From: Corylus avellana
Lineage: Eukaryota > Streptophyta > Magnoliopsida > Fagales > Betulaceae
NCBI RefSeq assembly: GCF_901000735.1
Contig: NC_081543.1
Span: forward strand, 23,517,515 to 23,581,514
Length of the DNA: 64,000 bases
Reading direction: 5' to 3'
Shown: in pieces, positions 23,216 to 33,112 of the stretch
How the letters are laid out: each line of letters opens with the position of its first letter
How positions within the stretch are numbered: the first letter of the stretch is position 1
The notes under the pieces: generated by a model
Database searches by the model: none
What the model was told of the DNA's origin: nothing
Seen by the model: the letters and a program-made list of their open reading frames with translations, nothing else
Program-made: the position numbers and the translations under genes

Positions 23216-23450
23216 GCTCTGATACCATGTAAGAACTCATAATGTGATGAGTATAGAATGCAGAACAATAATAAACAAGAGAAAGAGATAAGATAATTAA
23301 GGTGACATCCACACACTAAAGCTCTATAGGCTACATCTTGCCTTTATTGAGTAATTTGATAGTACATAGAAAGCCTCAATATATAGAATCCAAAGGGAGA
23401 GAGACTTTCATACATAAGCAATGTGGGAAAAACCTACATATTCTCTAACA
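23216..23450 (-). mobile_element. Truncated copia-type element: 5' LTR and primer site
   Basis: In minus orientation a 223-bp LTR (23228-23450) starts TGTTAGAGAATATG, carries TCTATATATTGAGGC and ends AGTTCTTACA. It is followed at once by TGGTATCAGAGC (23216-23227), the initiator tRNA-Met primer site. This LTR-plus-primer arrangement is typical of Ty1/copia. No second LTR or coding part was found to the left, so the element is 3'-truncated or deleted. Confidence 0.75.
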
Positions 23451-23537
23451 AAAATCACCAAGAAACACAATAAGTACTACTTGGAATATATGTCCCCTAT
23501 TATTATTATTACTATATTATTATTGTTATTATTATTA

Positions 23538-24960
23538 TTATTCTTTGTGACTCTTCCATATCTCAGCCATCTTGGCTAGTCATTTTGTTGATGACCCATC
23601 TTGGCTCAAAGCCCTTTCAGCTGCATTCTTTATTTCTTTCATTTTACTCTTTAGCAATATTCCTTTTAATCCCTCAATTACCTCTCTTGCATAGTTTACA
23701 ATATCTTTGTGTCCCACCAGGCCTTTGTCATTGACTTTGACCCTCAAAGCAACCTTTAAATCATCAGCTAGTAGTACAGAGTTCATCCTTTGCTCTGCAT
23801 AGAGTGGCCATGCAATCAACGGCATGCTGTGCACAATGCTCTCCAGGGTTGAATTCCACCCACAGTGGCTCAGGAACCCCCTGGTCGAGGTATGCTTTAG
23901 GATCTGTACTTGAGGTGCCCAAGTGGGCACCACTAGACCCAACCCTTTTGTCCTCTCCAAGAACCCGTCCGGTAGAAAAGCAAAAGGATCATTTGCGCTT
24001 TGTCCGCTGAAGTAAACGACATTCGCAGCTTTCTCATTTGGGCTCCTAACAACCCATAGAAATCTCTGCCCACTCATTTCAAGTCCTAAGGCCAATTCAT
24101 GTAGCTGCTCATGTGAAAGCGTCCCATCGCTACCAAATGAAACGAATAACACTAAATTATTTGGCTGCTTATCCAACCACCTTAAACACTTGAAACCTTC
24201 AATCCTATAGTCTGAACCAAATTGAACAAGCGGTCCAACTAGGTAAACAGGTGGCCAGCCCTCTTTTCCTTCCATCAAAGCTTCAAAACAACCTGATTCC
24301 AAATCCAGAATAACCATAATTCCAGCAGCAAGAGGGTATCGTTTGGCTATTTGTAGAATCCCTTTATAGACCTCATTCTTTCTATCTTGAAACGCGTCTG
24401 CCAGATCGTACCCATGCATCGGCCCACAACCGGGTAATTTGACCGGTTCAGGCAAGTCTCTGTACTCACAAGTGTATGTTTGATCGAGCTCTGGTATGGA
24501 AAAGATCAACGACAAGGCCATTGCGGTTGAAGGGAAAAAAAATGTAGGAAGAAACACCTAATTCTTTATCCACATCAAACACCTTCGTACCAAATAAATC
24601 AACCACCGAGGCCACTAGCCGAGTTGACTCGGCTAATACCTTGAAAGAGTGTCGTAGGGCAGGGAGGGACCGAGTCAAGGTGAGTGCGATCCGAGTCTCG
24701 GCCAAAATGTCCACGGGGAGGTCGTCAAGGCTTACGGGAGGAAGAAATATAGAGGATATGGAGTTGGGTAGGGCTTCAAGAATGGCTTTTTGAGGTTTCA
24801 GGGGTGAACTATCTGTGGGGATGAGTATGGTGACCAGGAAGTGGTGGACGACGAGTCGTTTTGCGAGCTCAATGAGTGGGATGAGATGGCCAATCCCTGG
24901 AGTGGGCACAATGGCTACGTGGGGTACTGTTTCTTGTTGGGTGTGTTGCTCGGTGGCCAT
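23538..24960 (-). pseudogene. UGT72B: UGT72B-like glucosyltransferase pseudogene
   Basis: This is a single-exon paralogue of the gene at 30752, roughly 85% alike. Family 1 UGTs move glucose from UDP-glucose to small acceptors; UGT72B enzymes act on phenolics such as hydroquinone and monolignols in the cytosol. The catalytic His is kept (PGIGHLIPL). The PSPG donor box (about 23790-23921) is complete in length, but its HGVP reads HSMP. Breaks: one extra T in a T8 run at 24535-24542 shifts the frame; six bases are missing near 24315; a TCA codon has become TGA at 23580-23582, removing the last 14 residues (homology continues to about 23538). A solo LTR sits 10 bp upstream of the ATG, separating the gene from its TATA box. 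Together these make it a pseudogene. Confidence 0.9.
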
Positions 24961-24965
24961 GGTTT

Positions 24966-26325
24966 AGTCGTGATAAGTGCTAAAATATTCATATTTTCAG
25001 CCCTTAACTTGCATGTTTTAATCCTTTGGTTTTAGTTAATTATGCCATTTTAATTCCTTTTTGTGTTTTTCATACTTTTGCAGGCTTTTGGAAGAAAATG
25101 AAGTAAATCTAGACGATTTGGGCTCAAAGAGAGAAGATGGGAAGAATTGGAGCTCCCTGATACTGCGATAGATCACAGGGTACCTACGATCGAGCGCAGT
25201 ACCCGAGAAGATTAAAAACAAATCAGGCCAGGAGCGATCGAGCGCATGCCAGAAGAGGATCGATCGCAGACCTGCGATCGAGCGCACACGGGTTGCGATC
25301 GATCACACCCGTGCGCAGAAGACACATCAAGCGGTGGCCAGAATGTCCTCTTTCCATATTAGGGTTTTACAACTCCCAATTGTAATAGGTCTCAAAACCC
25401 TACGAAATCCCTAGGTTTACTACTTTGCCAAGGACTTCTAAAACCTATAAATAGACCCTTAAGCTTCTAGAATAGATATGCTTTGTAAGGAGAAGAAAAT
25501 GAGCTCTTGAAGTTCAAGTCTCAGATTTATTCTTTTCTTTTCTTTTCTTTCTTTTATGAAGATGTTTAACATCAACTCTATGTGTAGCTAATTTATTTAG
25601 TAGGGCTAGATTGAAGCCTTAGTTATATTTAATTAATATTTCAATATTGGCGCCTTTGTGATGATCTTGTTGTGCTATTTAACTTGATTAATACCTGCTT
25701 GCATGAATTCCTCATATGTGTGTGCCTGGTCAACATATGCATGTGGTATGGACTAGTTAGTTAGATCAATTTGGATAACCGAGTCCTGGGTTTAACATAA
25801 GTAACAAAAGAATCCACACCGTGATTCTTGGGTTAATTAACATGGGGAACCAGGAGTATACACCCATGCCCTAGGCCTCCTGTGTTTGTCGATTTCCATA
25901 GAACATATGCATTTCTAAAGAACAACTTAGTATATACCATGCTAAATCCTTTAGGCAAGAAAAGAGTTAGAGTATACACCCATGCCTAACTCGTTGCTTA
26001 GGAAAATCTATAGCTTAAGGAGTATACACCCATGCCCTTAGCTTGACAAACATTAGATATGCATAACATGATCAAAGCATTGGCATATTGTTATATTAGC
26101 TGAACAAAATTAGTGGTGGATATCAAAGCTCTACCTTTTTATCATTATCAACTCAATCAATCTTTGTTTTACTTAAGGAATTTATTTTTAAACGAAAATT
26201 CAGCAATCCTCGTGGAATAATCCTGTACTTGTACCATATACTACTATGTTGACCTTGTGCACTTGCAGGTAAAACATACAATTATTTACCTATTAATTTA
26301 GGTAGATATTTTGCACAACAAGTCG
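24966..26325 (+). mobile_element. Element C: solo LTR in the UGT 5' UTR, TSD AGTCG
   Basis: AGTCG at 24966-24970 and 26321-26325 flanks a 1350-bp LTR (24971-26320) that begins TGATAAGTGCTAAAATATTC and ends TTGCACAACA. Its start matches the LTR of element A over about 80 bp, and its end matches that of element B. TATA (CCTATAAATAGACCC) lies near 25444-25458, followed by a (TTTTC)n leader. Three copies of GAGTATACACCCATGCC occur at 25853, 25969 and 26020. No internal region remains. Confidence 0.93.
25164..25313. repeat. GATCGA palindrome cluster in U3 of solo LTR C
   Basis: Six or more variants of TGCGATCGAGCGCA occur within 150 bp, 190-340 bp into the LTR and upstream of its TATA box. The first two form an imperfect inverted pair (ACTGCGATAGATC / GATCGAGCGCAGT) around GGGTACC. 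Confidence 0.8.
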
Positions 26326-26423
26326 TTCAATGAGAGTATGGACAAAGGGTTTTTGTAGGAAATGTAGAGAGACTTAGCGAAGGAAAGAAGTAAATATATA
26401 GAGGGATGAGAGGGGAGTGAATG
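26326..26423 (-). promoter_or_regulatory. Displaced core promoter and leader of the UGT pseudogene
   Basis: Read on the minus strand, TATATATTTACTTCTTTCCT (near 26381-26400), then CGCTAAG and CTCTCATTGAACGACT, aligns with the leader of the intact-looking paralogue. That leader reads TATATATACTTCTTTGCTTC, CGCCAAG, CTCTCATTGAACAACT. Solo LTR C lies between this leader and the ATG, and LTR element E cuts the promoter just upstream. Confidence 0.75.
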
Positions 26424-26945
26424 TGATGCAGCGTAACTTAGTGGGCTGCAGTGAAGAACATCAATAAGCAGCGGATAAATAACTTCAGATCTAGATTCTA
26501 TCAAAGATCTAAGAATTCTTCTTGACAAAACTAGATACTCTTTAGGTTTTGAAGGAAAAGAGGAATAAACTCAACTCTGAGTATTCTCATTAATCAAAAT
26601 CAATAATAAACAACTGTTTTCTCTTGAGGCTATAAGCATATATTTAAAGCCCAAAACCCTAAACATAATAAAATATGACATAAATACTCCAAAAACTCTT
26701 AACCTAATAAAATAACGAAGTATTGACTCCCAAAACCCTAATCCTACTAAAACAAGGAAATAAAGACGGCTTAACCTAATAAAGATGCAGAATGTAACAT
26801 AAACAGCTCCATGTGCGATCGATCGTAGGTACAAGTACGATCGATCGCACAACCAGGGGCCTGGTGCGCAAGTGTCTGGAAGTGCGCTCGATCGCAGGTA
26901 CACGTGCGCTTGATCGCACTTCTAGAGGACTTGCGATCTGCATCA
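26424..26945 (-). repeat. 3' LTR of element E with palindrome pair
   Basis: Contains a perfect hairpin at 26813-26850: arms GTGCGATCGATCGT and ACGATCGATCGCAC around a 10-base loop. A second, imperfect GTGCGCTCGATCGCA pair lies at 26880-26922. In element orientation these lie in the first 130 bp of U3. Confidence 0.9.
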
Positions 26946-26983
26946 TTCTCCCCTTGTTGGAGAGAATTCGCCCTCGAATTCGA

Positions 26984-27968
26984 CTAGTTCTTTCTGCGGT
27001 CCTTCGGATGCCCTGTCAACTCATTCCATTCTCCTCTGCTCAAAATCACAACAAGGCCACACCCCATAATAAACGTGATGGCCTTATTCATCAACACACT
27101 GCCACACTTATATTGAAGACCCTGTGCTTCCCCTTGTCGTGTAGGTTTGCCATGCTCTTGCCGTGCCTTTCCCTTCCCACATGCTATGAGAATCCCCAAA
27201 GTATTCACAAAAACCCCTTCACTCTTTGATAGACAAGTCGCCTCCACCCCATAGATTTCATCACAACTTTGGTTAAAAGTTTTTGATAAGATAACATCTA
27301 CTCCAAGGAAATCAACTTCCAAATCAAAGAATTTTCGTTTAGGCTTTCATCAAACACTTGGTGTATATAACTCACCTCTTCGTCGGGATAGGTGTCATAG
27401 ATTGGTGGAGAGGCCCAATCTACCAAGCAATCTTCTTCAATAAATCCATCTTCTTCCTCCACCACAATCAGTTGACTCTTAATCTCCGCCGCCTCTCTAG
27501 GCACCACATCCGCCCTCTCCCTAGGTACTTCTTTTTGTGGAAATTTTCTATTTTTTCTGCCACTGTGAACTCTTTGGGTTGCAAGCAATCTTGGAATTCC
27601 GATGTATCGAGTTTGAATCTACTCACCCGCTGATTGGCCTGAGCTTGCGCAAGGTGCTGACGTCCCTACATTCGGCGCTCCGTAAACGGATTTCTAGATC
27701 CATTCCCATTGTCACTACACAAGTTGGATATTTGGGTAGTGAGGTCTTCGAGTTGATACCACATAGCCCAGAATTGATCCTCCTTGAGTTGCCAATGTTT
27801 AGCGATAAATTTGCCTTTCGCCTCCGCGAATAGCTGTCTTGGTTGGCGACGACAATTGTTCGGCCCACCACTCATGCGCCTCAAACGAATCGTTAGTTGC
27901 TCCTTATGTGTTGTCTCTGTGCGCACGTACACCTCGTTCATGCCTGCAAAGCGGTTGCTCCTCTCCAT
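26984..27968 (-). pseudogene. Residual gag/polyprotein ends inside element E
   Basis: Three minus-strand frames (27666-27968, 27298-27588, 26984-27322) are out of phase with each other. The first begins just after the primer site with MERSNRFAGMNE, a gag-like N-terminus. The last carries WNELTGHPKDRRKN followed by SNSRANSLQQGE just before the polypurine tract. Such a tail resembles the C-terminus of Ty3/gypsy polyproteins. The middle, including all enzymes, is deleted. The identification is by resemblance only. Confidence 0.45.
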
Positions 27969-27999
27969 TCATGGAAAGTAACTGAGCTCTAATACTAAC

Positions 28000-28524
28000 T
28001 AATGCAGCGTAACTTAGTGGGCTGCAGCGAAGAATATCAATAAACAGCGAATAAATAACTCCAGATCTAGATTCTATCAAAGATCTAAGAATTCTTCTTG
28101 ACAAAACTAGATACTCTCTAGGTTTTGAAGGAAAAGAGGAATAAACTCAACTTTGAGTATTCTCATTAATCAAAATCAATAATAAACAACAACTGTTTTC
28201 TCTGGAGACTATAAGCATATATTTATAGCCCAAAACTCTAAACATAATAAAATATGACATAAATACCCCAAAAACCCTAAACCTAATAAAATAACGAAAT
28301 ATTGACTCCCAAAACCCTAATCCTACTAAAACAAGGAAATAAAGACGGCTTAACCTAATAAAGATGTGGAATGTAACATAAACAGCTCCGTGTACGATCG
28401 ATCGCAGGTTCAAGTGCGATCGATTGCACAACCAGGGGCTTGGTGCGCAAGTGTGTGGAAGTGCGCTCGATCGCAGGTACACGTGCGCTTGATCGCACTT
28501 CCAGGGGACCTGCAATCTGCATCA
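28000..28524 (-). repeat. 5' LTR of element E
   Basis: Direct-repeat partner of 26424-26945, with scattered differences. Its palindrome pair (28385-28430) is partly decayed relative to the other LTR. Confidence 0.9.
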
Positions 28525-28529
28525 GAATG

Positions 28530-29138
28530 ACATATGTACTTACGATTTACGAGAGAGACTTGTCTTTTGGAATAGAAAAAAAAAAGAGACTGGCGACTTT
28601 TGGTGCCTATCTAGTTGACACGTGTGGGGTATTAGTAAAAATGACAAAACAAAGGCCACCAATCAATGAAACGGTCCAAACTAATTTCCAGAAGACGTCA
28701 AAAGATATACTTGAAAAATATACTCGACTCTTTCTAAATACCACGCAGCTAATGGAGATGGGGAGGGGGTGAGGACGAGGAAGCATCCACCCTGCCTCCT
28801 AAAAAAAAAAAAAAAAGTAAATAAAAAGACATTGGATACAAAATAACGTCTCTCTCAGTTAGATTAATTAATTTTCCTTATTAATTAATTTCCCCCTCTT
28901 CAAAACACACATAAAAAGTTGTAGTCTTTCATTTTTCATGCAGCGGCTCCCTCCCAAAACCCACAATATTTGATCTTAGGGTATTTGCTTAGAAAGTTAA
29001 AAAAAAAAAAATCAAAGTGCTATAGGATGATCAATAATGTCAACCAAAAAATATGATCATGTTGACCTATTATCAGTTTCGACAATTGAATATCAACGTT
29101 GATGTTTTTTTAATTTTAATTTAAATATAACATCAGGG
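28530..29138. other. Remnant of the original UGT-UGT intergenic region
   Basis: Sequence left between the insertions in the divergent pair. A G-box-like GACACGTGTGG occurs near 28618. Otherwise it is AT-rich with poly(A) tracts near 28801 and 28999. No gene is seen. Confidence 0.4.
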
Positions 29139-30191
29139 ATGACATACTAGTTTTTTTTTTTTTTTAATTGATGAAGGAAAAAGGTTAAAAGGGAGGATCA
29201 TTCCCATTCCTGATCCAAAAGGAAGAGAGAATGGGCAATCCTAAAACTAAAAATGGAGTGGACTCCCCAGCAACAAACCCAAAACAAACAACAACAGTGC
29301 AGAAATAATTACAAAGCGTAAGAAATGGGTCAAACAAGTGACCCGGTCCTCTCAAGGGGCCGCACAAAGCGGTAACAGAAGCAAAAGGGGCCCAGATTAA
29401 GGCGAACCTATCTGAACCCCCGCTAGGAAACAACATTAACCACTAGAAAGAGGCTGAAGTCGGATATGCACTGTCAAAGTCCGTAGCAGGGACTGATGAA
29501 GAGAGAGGTACCAACACCAAACTAGTTACAAAAGCCTCCAGATCTAGATCTGACCTAGAAAAAACAGGGAGACAATAACCCAAAATAAAAAACAACAGAA
29601 ATACAAAATAAATTACAAAAATACAAAAAAACAACCGGAAAGCAGCAGCCTTGGCCGGAAAATAGAAGGTGATACACACTGACCGGCGTGTGAGACACAC
29701 GCGCCGGTAAGTGTGGACCACGCTTCGGCGCGTGGTGGTCGGAACGGAGAGTGGCAGACGGCGGATGAATGGTGGAATGCCGGAGGCCACAGTGGAGAGG
29801 CGCGTGGTGGTAAAATCCTGGTAGAAAATTGTAGATCTAGTTTTGAAAAAACAAGATCTAAAAGCTTCAACAGACCCGGTGAAGAAACGGACGGTGCAGC
29901 GCCATGGAGAGCTGACGATGGAGGAGTGGCAGCTGCTGAGAACTGGAAAGGGAGGATGCCGGCGCATCTGGACAGAAAAAACCACAACAAAAAACACTAC
30001 AAAAAACAACAACGGGAAAGAGAACAAAGGAAGAAAAAAAGAAAGAGGGGAGGAGGAAAGGAAAAGAACCAATCCTCCTCCCCTAAAAGCCCTCACAAGG
30101 AGTTGGAAAAGGTTTTTCTAGAGAGAAGTTAGAGCCTCTCTCTCTAAGAAGATAACTCTAGTACCAACTAGAGGCATATGACATACTAGTT
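29139..30191 (-). mobile_element. Poly(A) retroposon, 1025 bp, perfect 14-bp TSD
   Basis: The TSD ATGACATACTAGTT occurs at 29139-29152 and 30178-30191. On the minus strand the body starts near 30177 with GCCTCTAGTTGGTACTAG, runs through a T/C-rich leader (30000-30120), and ends in a poly(A) tail (T-run at 29153-29165). A long TSD, A-tail and lack of LTRs mean target-primed retrotransposition, as by LINEs. There is no endonuclease or RT frame, so it is a non-autonomous or internally deleted LINE. The 217-codon minus frame (29443-30096) is low-complexity and may be leader sequence rather than a gene. Confidence 0.88.
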
Positions 30192-30751
30192 AATGCTGAT
30201 ATTTTATTATTAGCGTCGACTTTTGTCGTTGCTAATAGTAGAAAGGTCGTTGTTAATAGGTTTTAGGGTTTGACTTGTAGGGGAAAAATTCGTGCTAGGT
30301 TATTAGTAGCAACTTATCAGCCTCGACATTTTGAACACTTATTTTTCTCTTTGGTTAGACTATTTTTGCTTATTAGCAGCGACTTTTGACATAAATGACT
30401 AAAATACCGGTCATCTTTATCCCTTCTTTATCCTTAAACCGTAAATTATTTACCTGGCCTACTTAACACTTTTTTGTTTTTTGTGAATCCCGTTTTACAC
30501 TTGAATGTTACATGACATAGATTAGGGGTTGCTGGATATTGATGGATATAACCACATCCAACAACACGTCTCACGCGACACTTCAACCCAATAGTCAACA
30601 GAACAGTCAACAGATCTATCTATATATACTTCTTTGCTTCGCCAAGCCTCTACAAAATCCTTCTAAGGAAGCATATATTGTTTTCCCTCACCTTGAACTT
30701 CAAAATCCTTCTAAAAATCCTTTGTTTTCCCTCTCATTGAACAACTAAACC
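30192..30751 (+). promoter_or_regulatory. Upstream region and TATA box of the plus-strand UGT
   Basis: TATA (CTATATATACTTC) at about 30620-30632 lies 130 bp before the ATG, and the leader ends CATTGAACAACTAAACC|ATGG. Upstream, 30200-30420 contains repeated TTATTAGC.GCGACTTTTG and TCGTTGCTAATAG words, probably old repeat DNA. Confidence 0.65.
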
Positions 30752-32181
30752 ATGGCCACCAAGCAACACACCCAACAGGAAACACCCCACGTAGCCATTG
30801 TGTCCACACCAGGGATGGGCCATCTCATCCCACTCGTTGAGCTCGCAAAGCAACTCCTCGTCCACCACAATTTCCTGGTCACCATACTCATCCCCACAGA
30901 TGGTTCACCCATTAAACCTCAAAAAGCCCTCCTTGAAGCCCTACCCAAACCCATATCCTCCATATTTCTTCCTCCCGTGAGCCTTGATGACCTCCCCGAG
31001 GACGTCAAGATCGAGTCCCGGATCGCACTCACCTTGACACGGTCCCTCCCTGCCCTACGAGAATCTTTCAAGGTCTTAGCCGAGTCAACTCAGCTGGTGG
31101 CCTTGGTGGTTGATTTATTTGGTACGGACGCCTTCGATGTGGCTAAAGAATTCGGTGTTTCTTCCTACATTTTTTTCGCTCCACCCGCGATGGTTTTGTC
31201 TATGATCTTTTACTTTCCAGAGCTTGATGAAACTTACTCTTGTGAGTATAGAGACTTGCCTGAACCGGTCAAATTACCTGGTTGTGTGCCGATCCATGGG
31301 TCCGATCTGGCGGATCCTTTTCAAGATAGAAAGAATGAGTCCTATAAAGGGATTCTACGCATAGCCAAGCGATACCCTCTTGCTGCAGGAATTATGGTTA
31401 ATAGCTTTCTGGAGTTAGAACAGGGTTGTTTTAAAGCTTTGATGGAAGGAAAAGAGGGCTGGCCACCTGTTTACCCAGTTGGACCGCTTGTTCAGTTCGG
31501 TTCAGACCATGGGGTTGAAGGTTCCGAGTGTCTGAGGTGGTTGGATAAGCAGCCAAATAATTCAGTGTTATTCGTTTCATTTGGTAGCGGTGGGACGCTT
31601 TCACAAGAGCAGCTATATGAATTGGCCTCAGGACTTCAAATGAGTGGGCAGAGATTTCTTTGGGTTGTTAGAAGCCCAAATGAGAAAGCTGCAATGCCGC
31701 TTACTTCAGCGGACAAAGCACTAATGATCCTTTTCCTTTTCTTCCTGACGGGTTCTTGGAGAGGACAAAAGGAGTGGGTCTAGTGGTGCCCTCCTGGGCT
31801 CCACAGGTGCAGATCCTAAAGCATGCCTCAACCGGGGGCTTCCTGACCCACTGTGGGTGGAATTCAACCCTGGAGAGCATTGTGCACGGCGTGCCGTTGA
31901 TTGCTTGGCCGCTATATGCTGAGCAAAGAATGAACTCTGTACTGCTAGCTGATGATTTGAAGGTTGCTTTGAGGGTCAAAGTCAATGACAAAGGCCTGGT
32001 GGGACACAAAGATATTGCAAGCTACGCAAGAGGGGTAATCCAGGGAGAAGAAGGAAAATTGCTAAAGAGCAAAATGAAAGAAGTAAAGAATGCAGCTGAA
32101 AGGGCTCTGAGCCAAGAAGGATCGTCAACAAAATCACTAGCCAATGTGGCTCAGATATGGAAGAGTAGCAAAGAGGGATAA
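30752..32181 (+). CDS. UGT72B: UGT72B-like glucosyltransferase, one-base frameshift as read
   Basis: Single-exon family 1 UDP-glucosyltransferase; UGT72B enzymes glucosylate phenolics (hydroquinone, monolignols, xenobiotic phenols) in the cytosol. The start is the ATG in CC|ATGG at 30752. Visible landmarks: catalytic His about residue 24 (TPGMGHLIPL), its Asp partner about residue 121 (VVDLFGTDAFDVA), and FVSFGSGGTLS. A complete 44-residue PSPG box (31795-31926) runs WAPQVQILKHA..HCGWNS..PLIAWPLYAEQ. Total span fits about 476 residues, near the family norm of 480. The frame breaks near 31693: GCAATGCC where the paralogue has GCGAATGTC, so one base is missing and the PSPG box lies in another frame. 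Everything else looks constrained, so this is either a very young pseudogene or a base-call error. It is the only plausible functional host gene here. Confidence 0.85.
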
Positions 32182-33112
32182 TAACAAGTAAATGTGGTTT
32201 CTTTCTCGCTTTCTTGATTTCCTTTATGAATGCTTTCTTTCGATTGTCAAAATGCGACTACGTTTTGTCTTTGCGACAACTAGATTCTATAAATATAAAA
32301 TGCAAGGAATGGCACATGGATGCTCTTGCGATGCTTCTTTCGTAAGTGGTCCATGCTCTGACAAGTGTAGGATGGATGGAAATATGAACCAGACACGTGT
32401 AATTTGTTCCCATATTTGATTAAAGTCATTTATGGAGAGTGATGTCGTTGCCCAAGCCATGACAGTGAAATGGAGAGTTTTCGATTCCAACAAATTGGGA
32501 GATTTGAGCTTGGATGGGAGAGATTAAGAGCATGTTTAAGATTGTGTTAAGATTGTATTTAAAATATATAACTTTTAAGTTAAAAATAGCTTTTTGGCAA
32601 ACATCTCATTTTTAAGTTTTTACTAAAAATGTATTTTGGCTATATTTAAAGTAAAAAAGATCAAATAAATACTTTTGAAAAAATTTTCTAACTGTTTGTT
32701 TGTCATAACTTTTTAGTTACTAAAAGTACTTTTAAACTCTCGAATGCAATCCAAACAGACTCTAACATTTGAGGATCCACCGTTTGCTTCGTAAGAGTTT
32801 TTTTTTTTTTAATTTTTTTCTTTCTTTCTTTCTTTCTTTTATTTTATTTTATTTTCTTTTCTATTGATATTTTGTGAGCCTACCTAGCCATAAATCAATG
32901 AAATCCATAAATTCATTAAACAATTAGAGTGAGTCTAAATTATCTTAAAATAGATAATCTTTGTAAATGTTTTGGTTAAAGACTAATCATCAAAATAAAT
33001 TACAGGATTACAAACCAAATCTAAGAGTCGTAAAGTTAAATCAAATCTCAAACCCTACACTTAAGAAGATATAGCATATAAATAATCTTGATCTGATGAG
33101 AATCAATTAGTC
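32182..33112. other. 3' flank of the UGT; possible MITE at 32527-32764
   Basis: No gene is seen. At 32527-32764 the left end AGAGCATGTTTAAGATTG is matched imperfectly by the reverse complement of the right end (AGAGTCTGTTTGGATTGC), with AT-rich inverted interior, as in hAT-type MITEs. No clear 8-bp TSD was found. A T-rich tract with (TTTC)n follows at 32796-32860. Confidence 0.4.

Larger units (their letters stand above)
26419..28529 (-). mobile_element. Element E: small non-autonomous LTR retrotransposon, 2101 bp
   Basis: TSD GAATG at 26419-26423 and 28525-28529. LTRs are 26424-26945 (522 bp) and 28000-28524 (525 bp), with inverted ends TGATGCAG/CTGCATCA (the inner end of the right LTR reads TAATGCAG). 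Orientation is minus: next to the right LTR the minus strand reads TAGTATTAGAGC, a mutated initiator tRNA-Met site (TGGTATCAGAGC expected). Against the left LTR lies the polypurine stretch AAGGGGAGAA. The 1.05-kb interior has no RT or integrase. Size and structure place it between TRIM and LARD classes. Confidence 0.92.

Noticed and set aside
25164..28516. Regularly recurring GATCGATCGC words that look like array repeats
   Set aside because: Spacing is irregular, there are no unique spacers and no associated genes, and the DNA is plant nuclear, so this is not a CRISPR array. They are U3 or leader palindromes of LTR elements.
29443..30132. Long frames on both strands (217 and 139 codons)
   Set aside because: T/C-rich retroposon leader read in several frames; no domain, and the strong TSD and A-tail explain the region.
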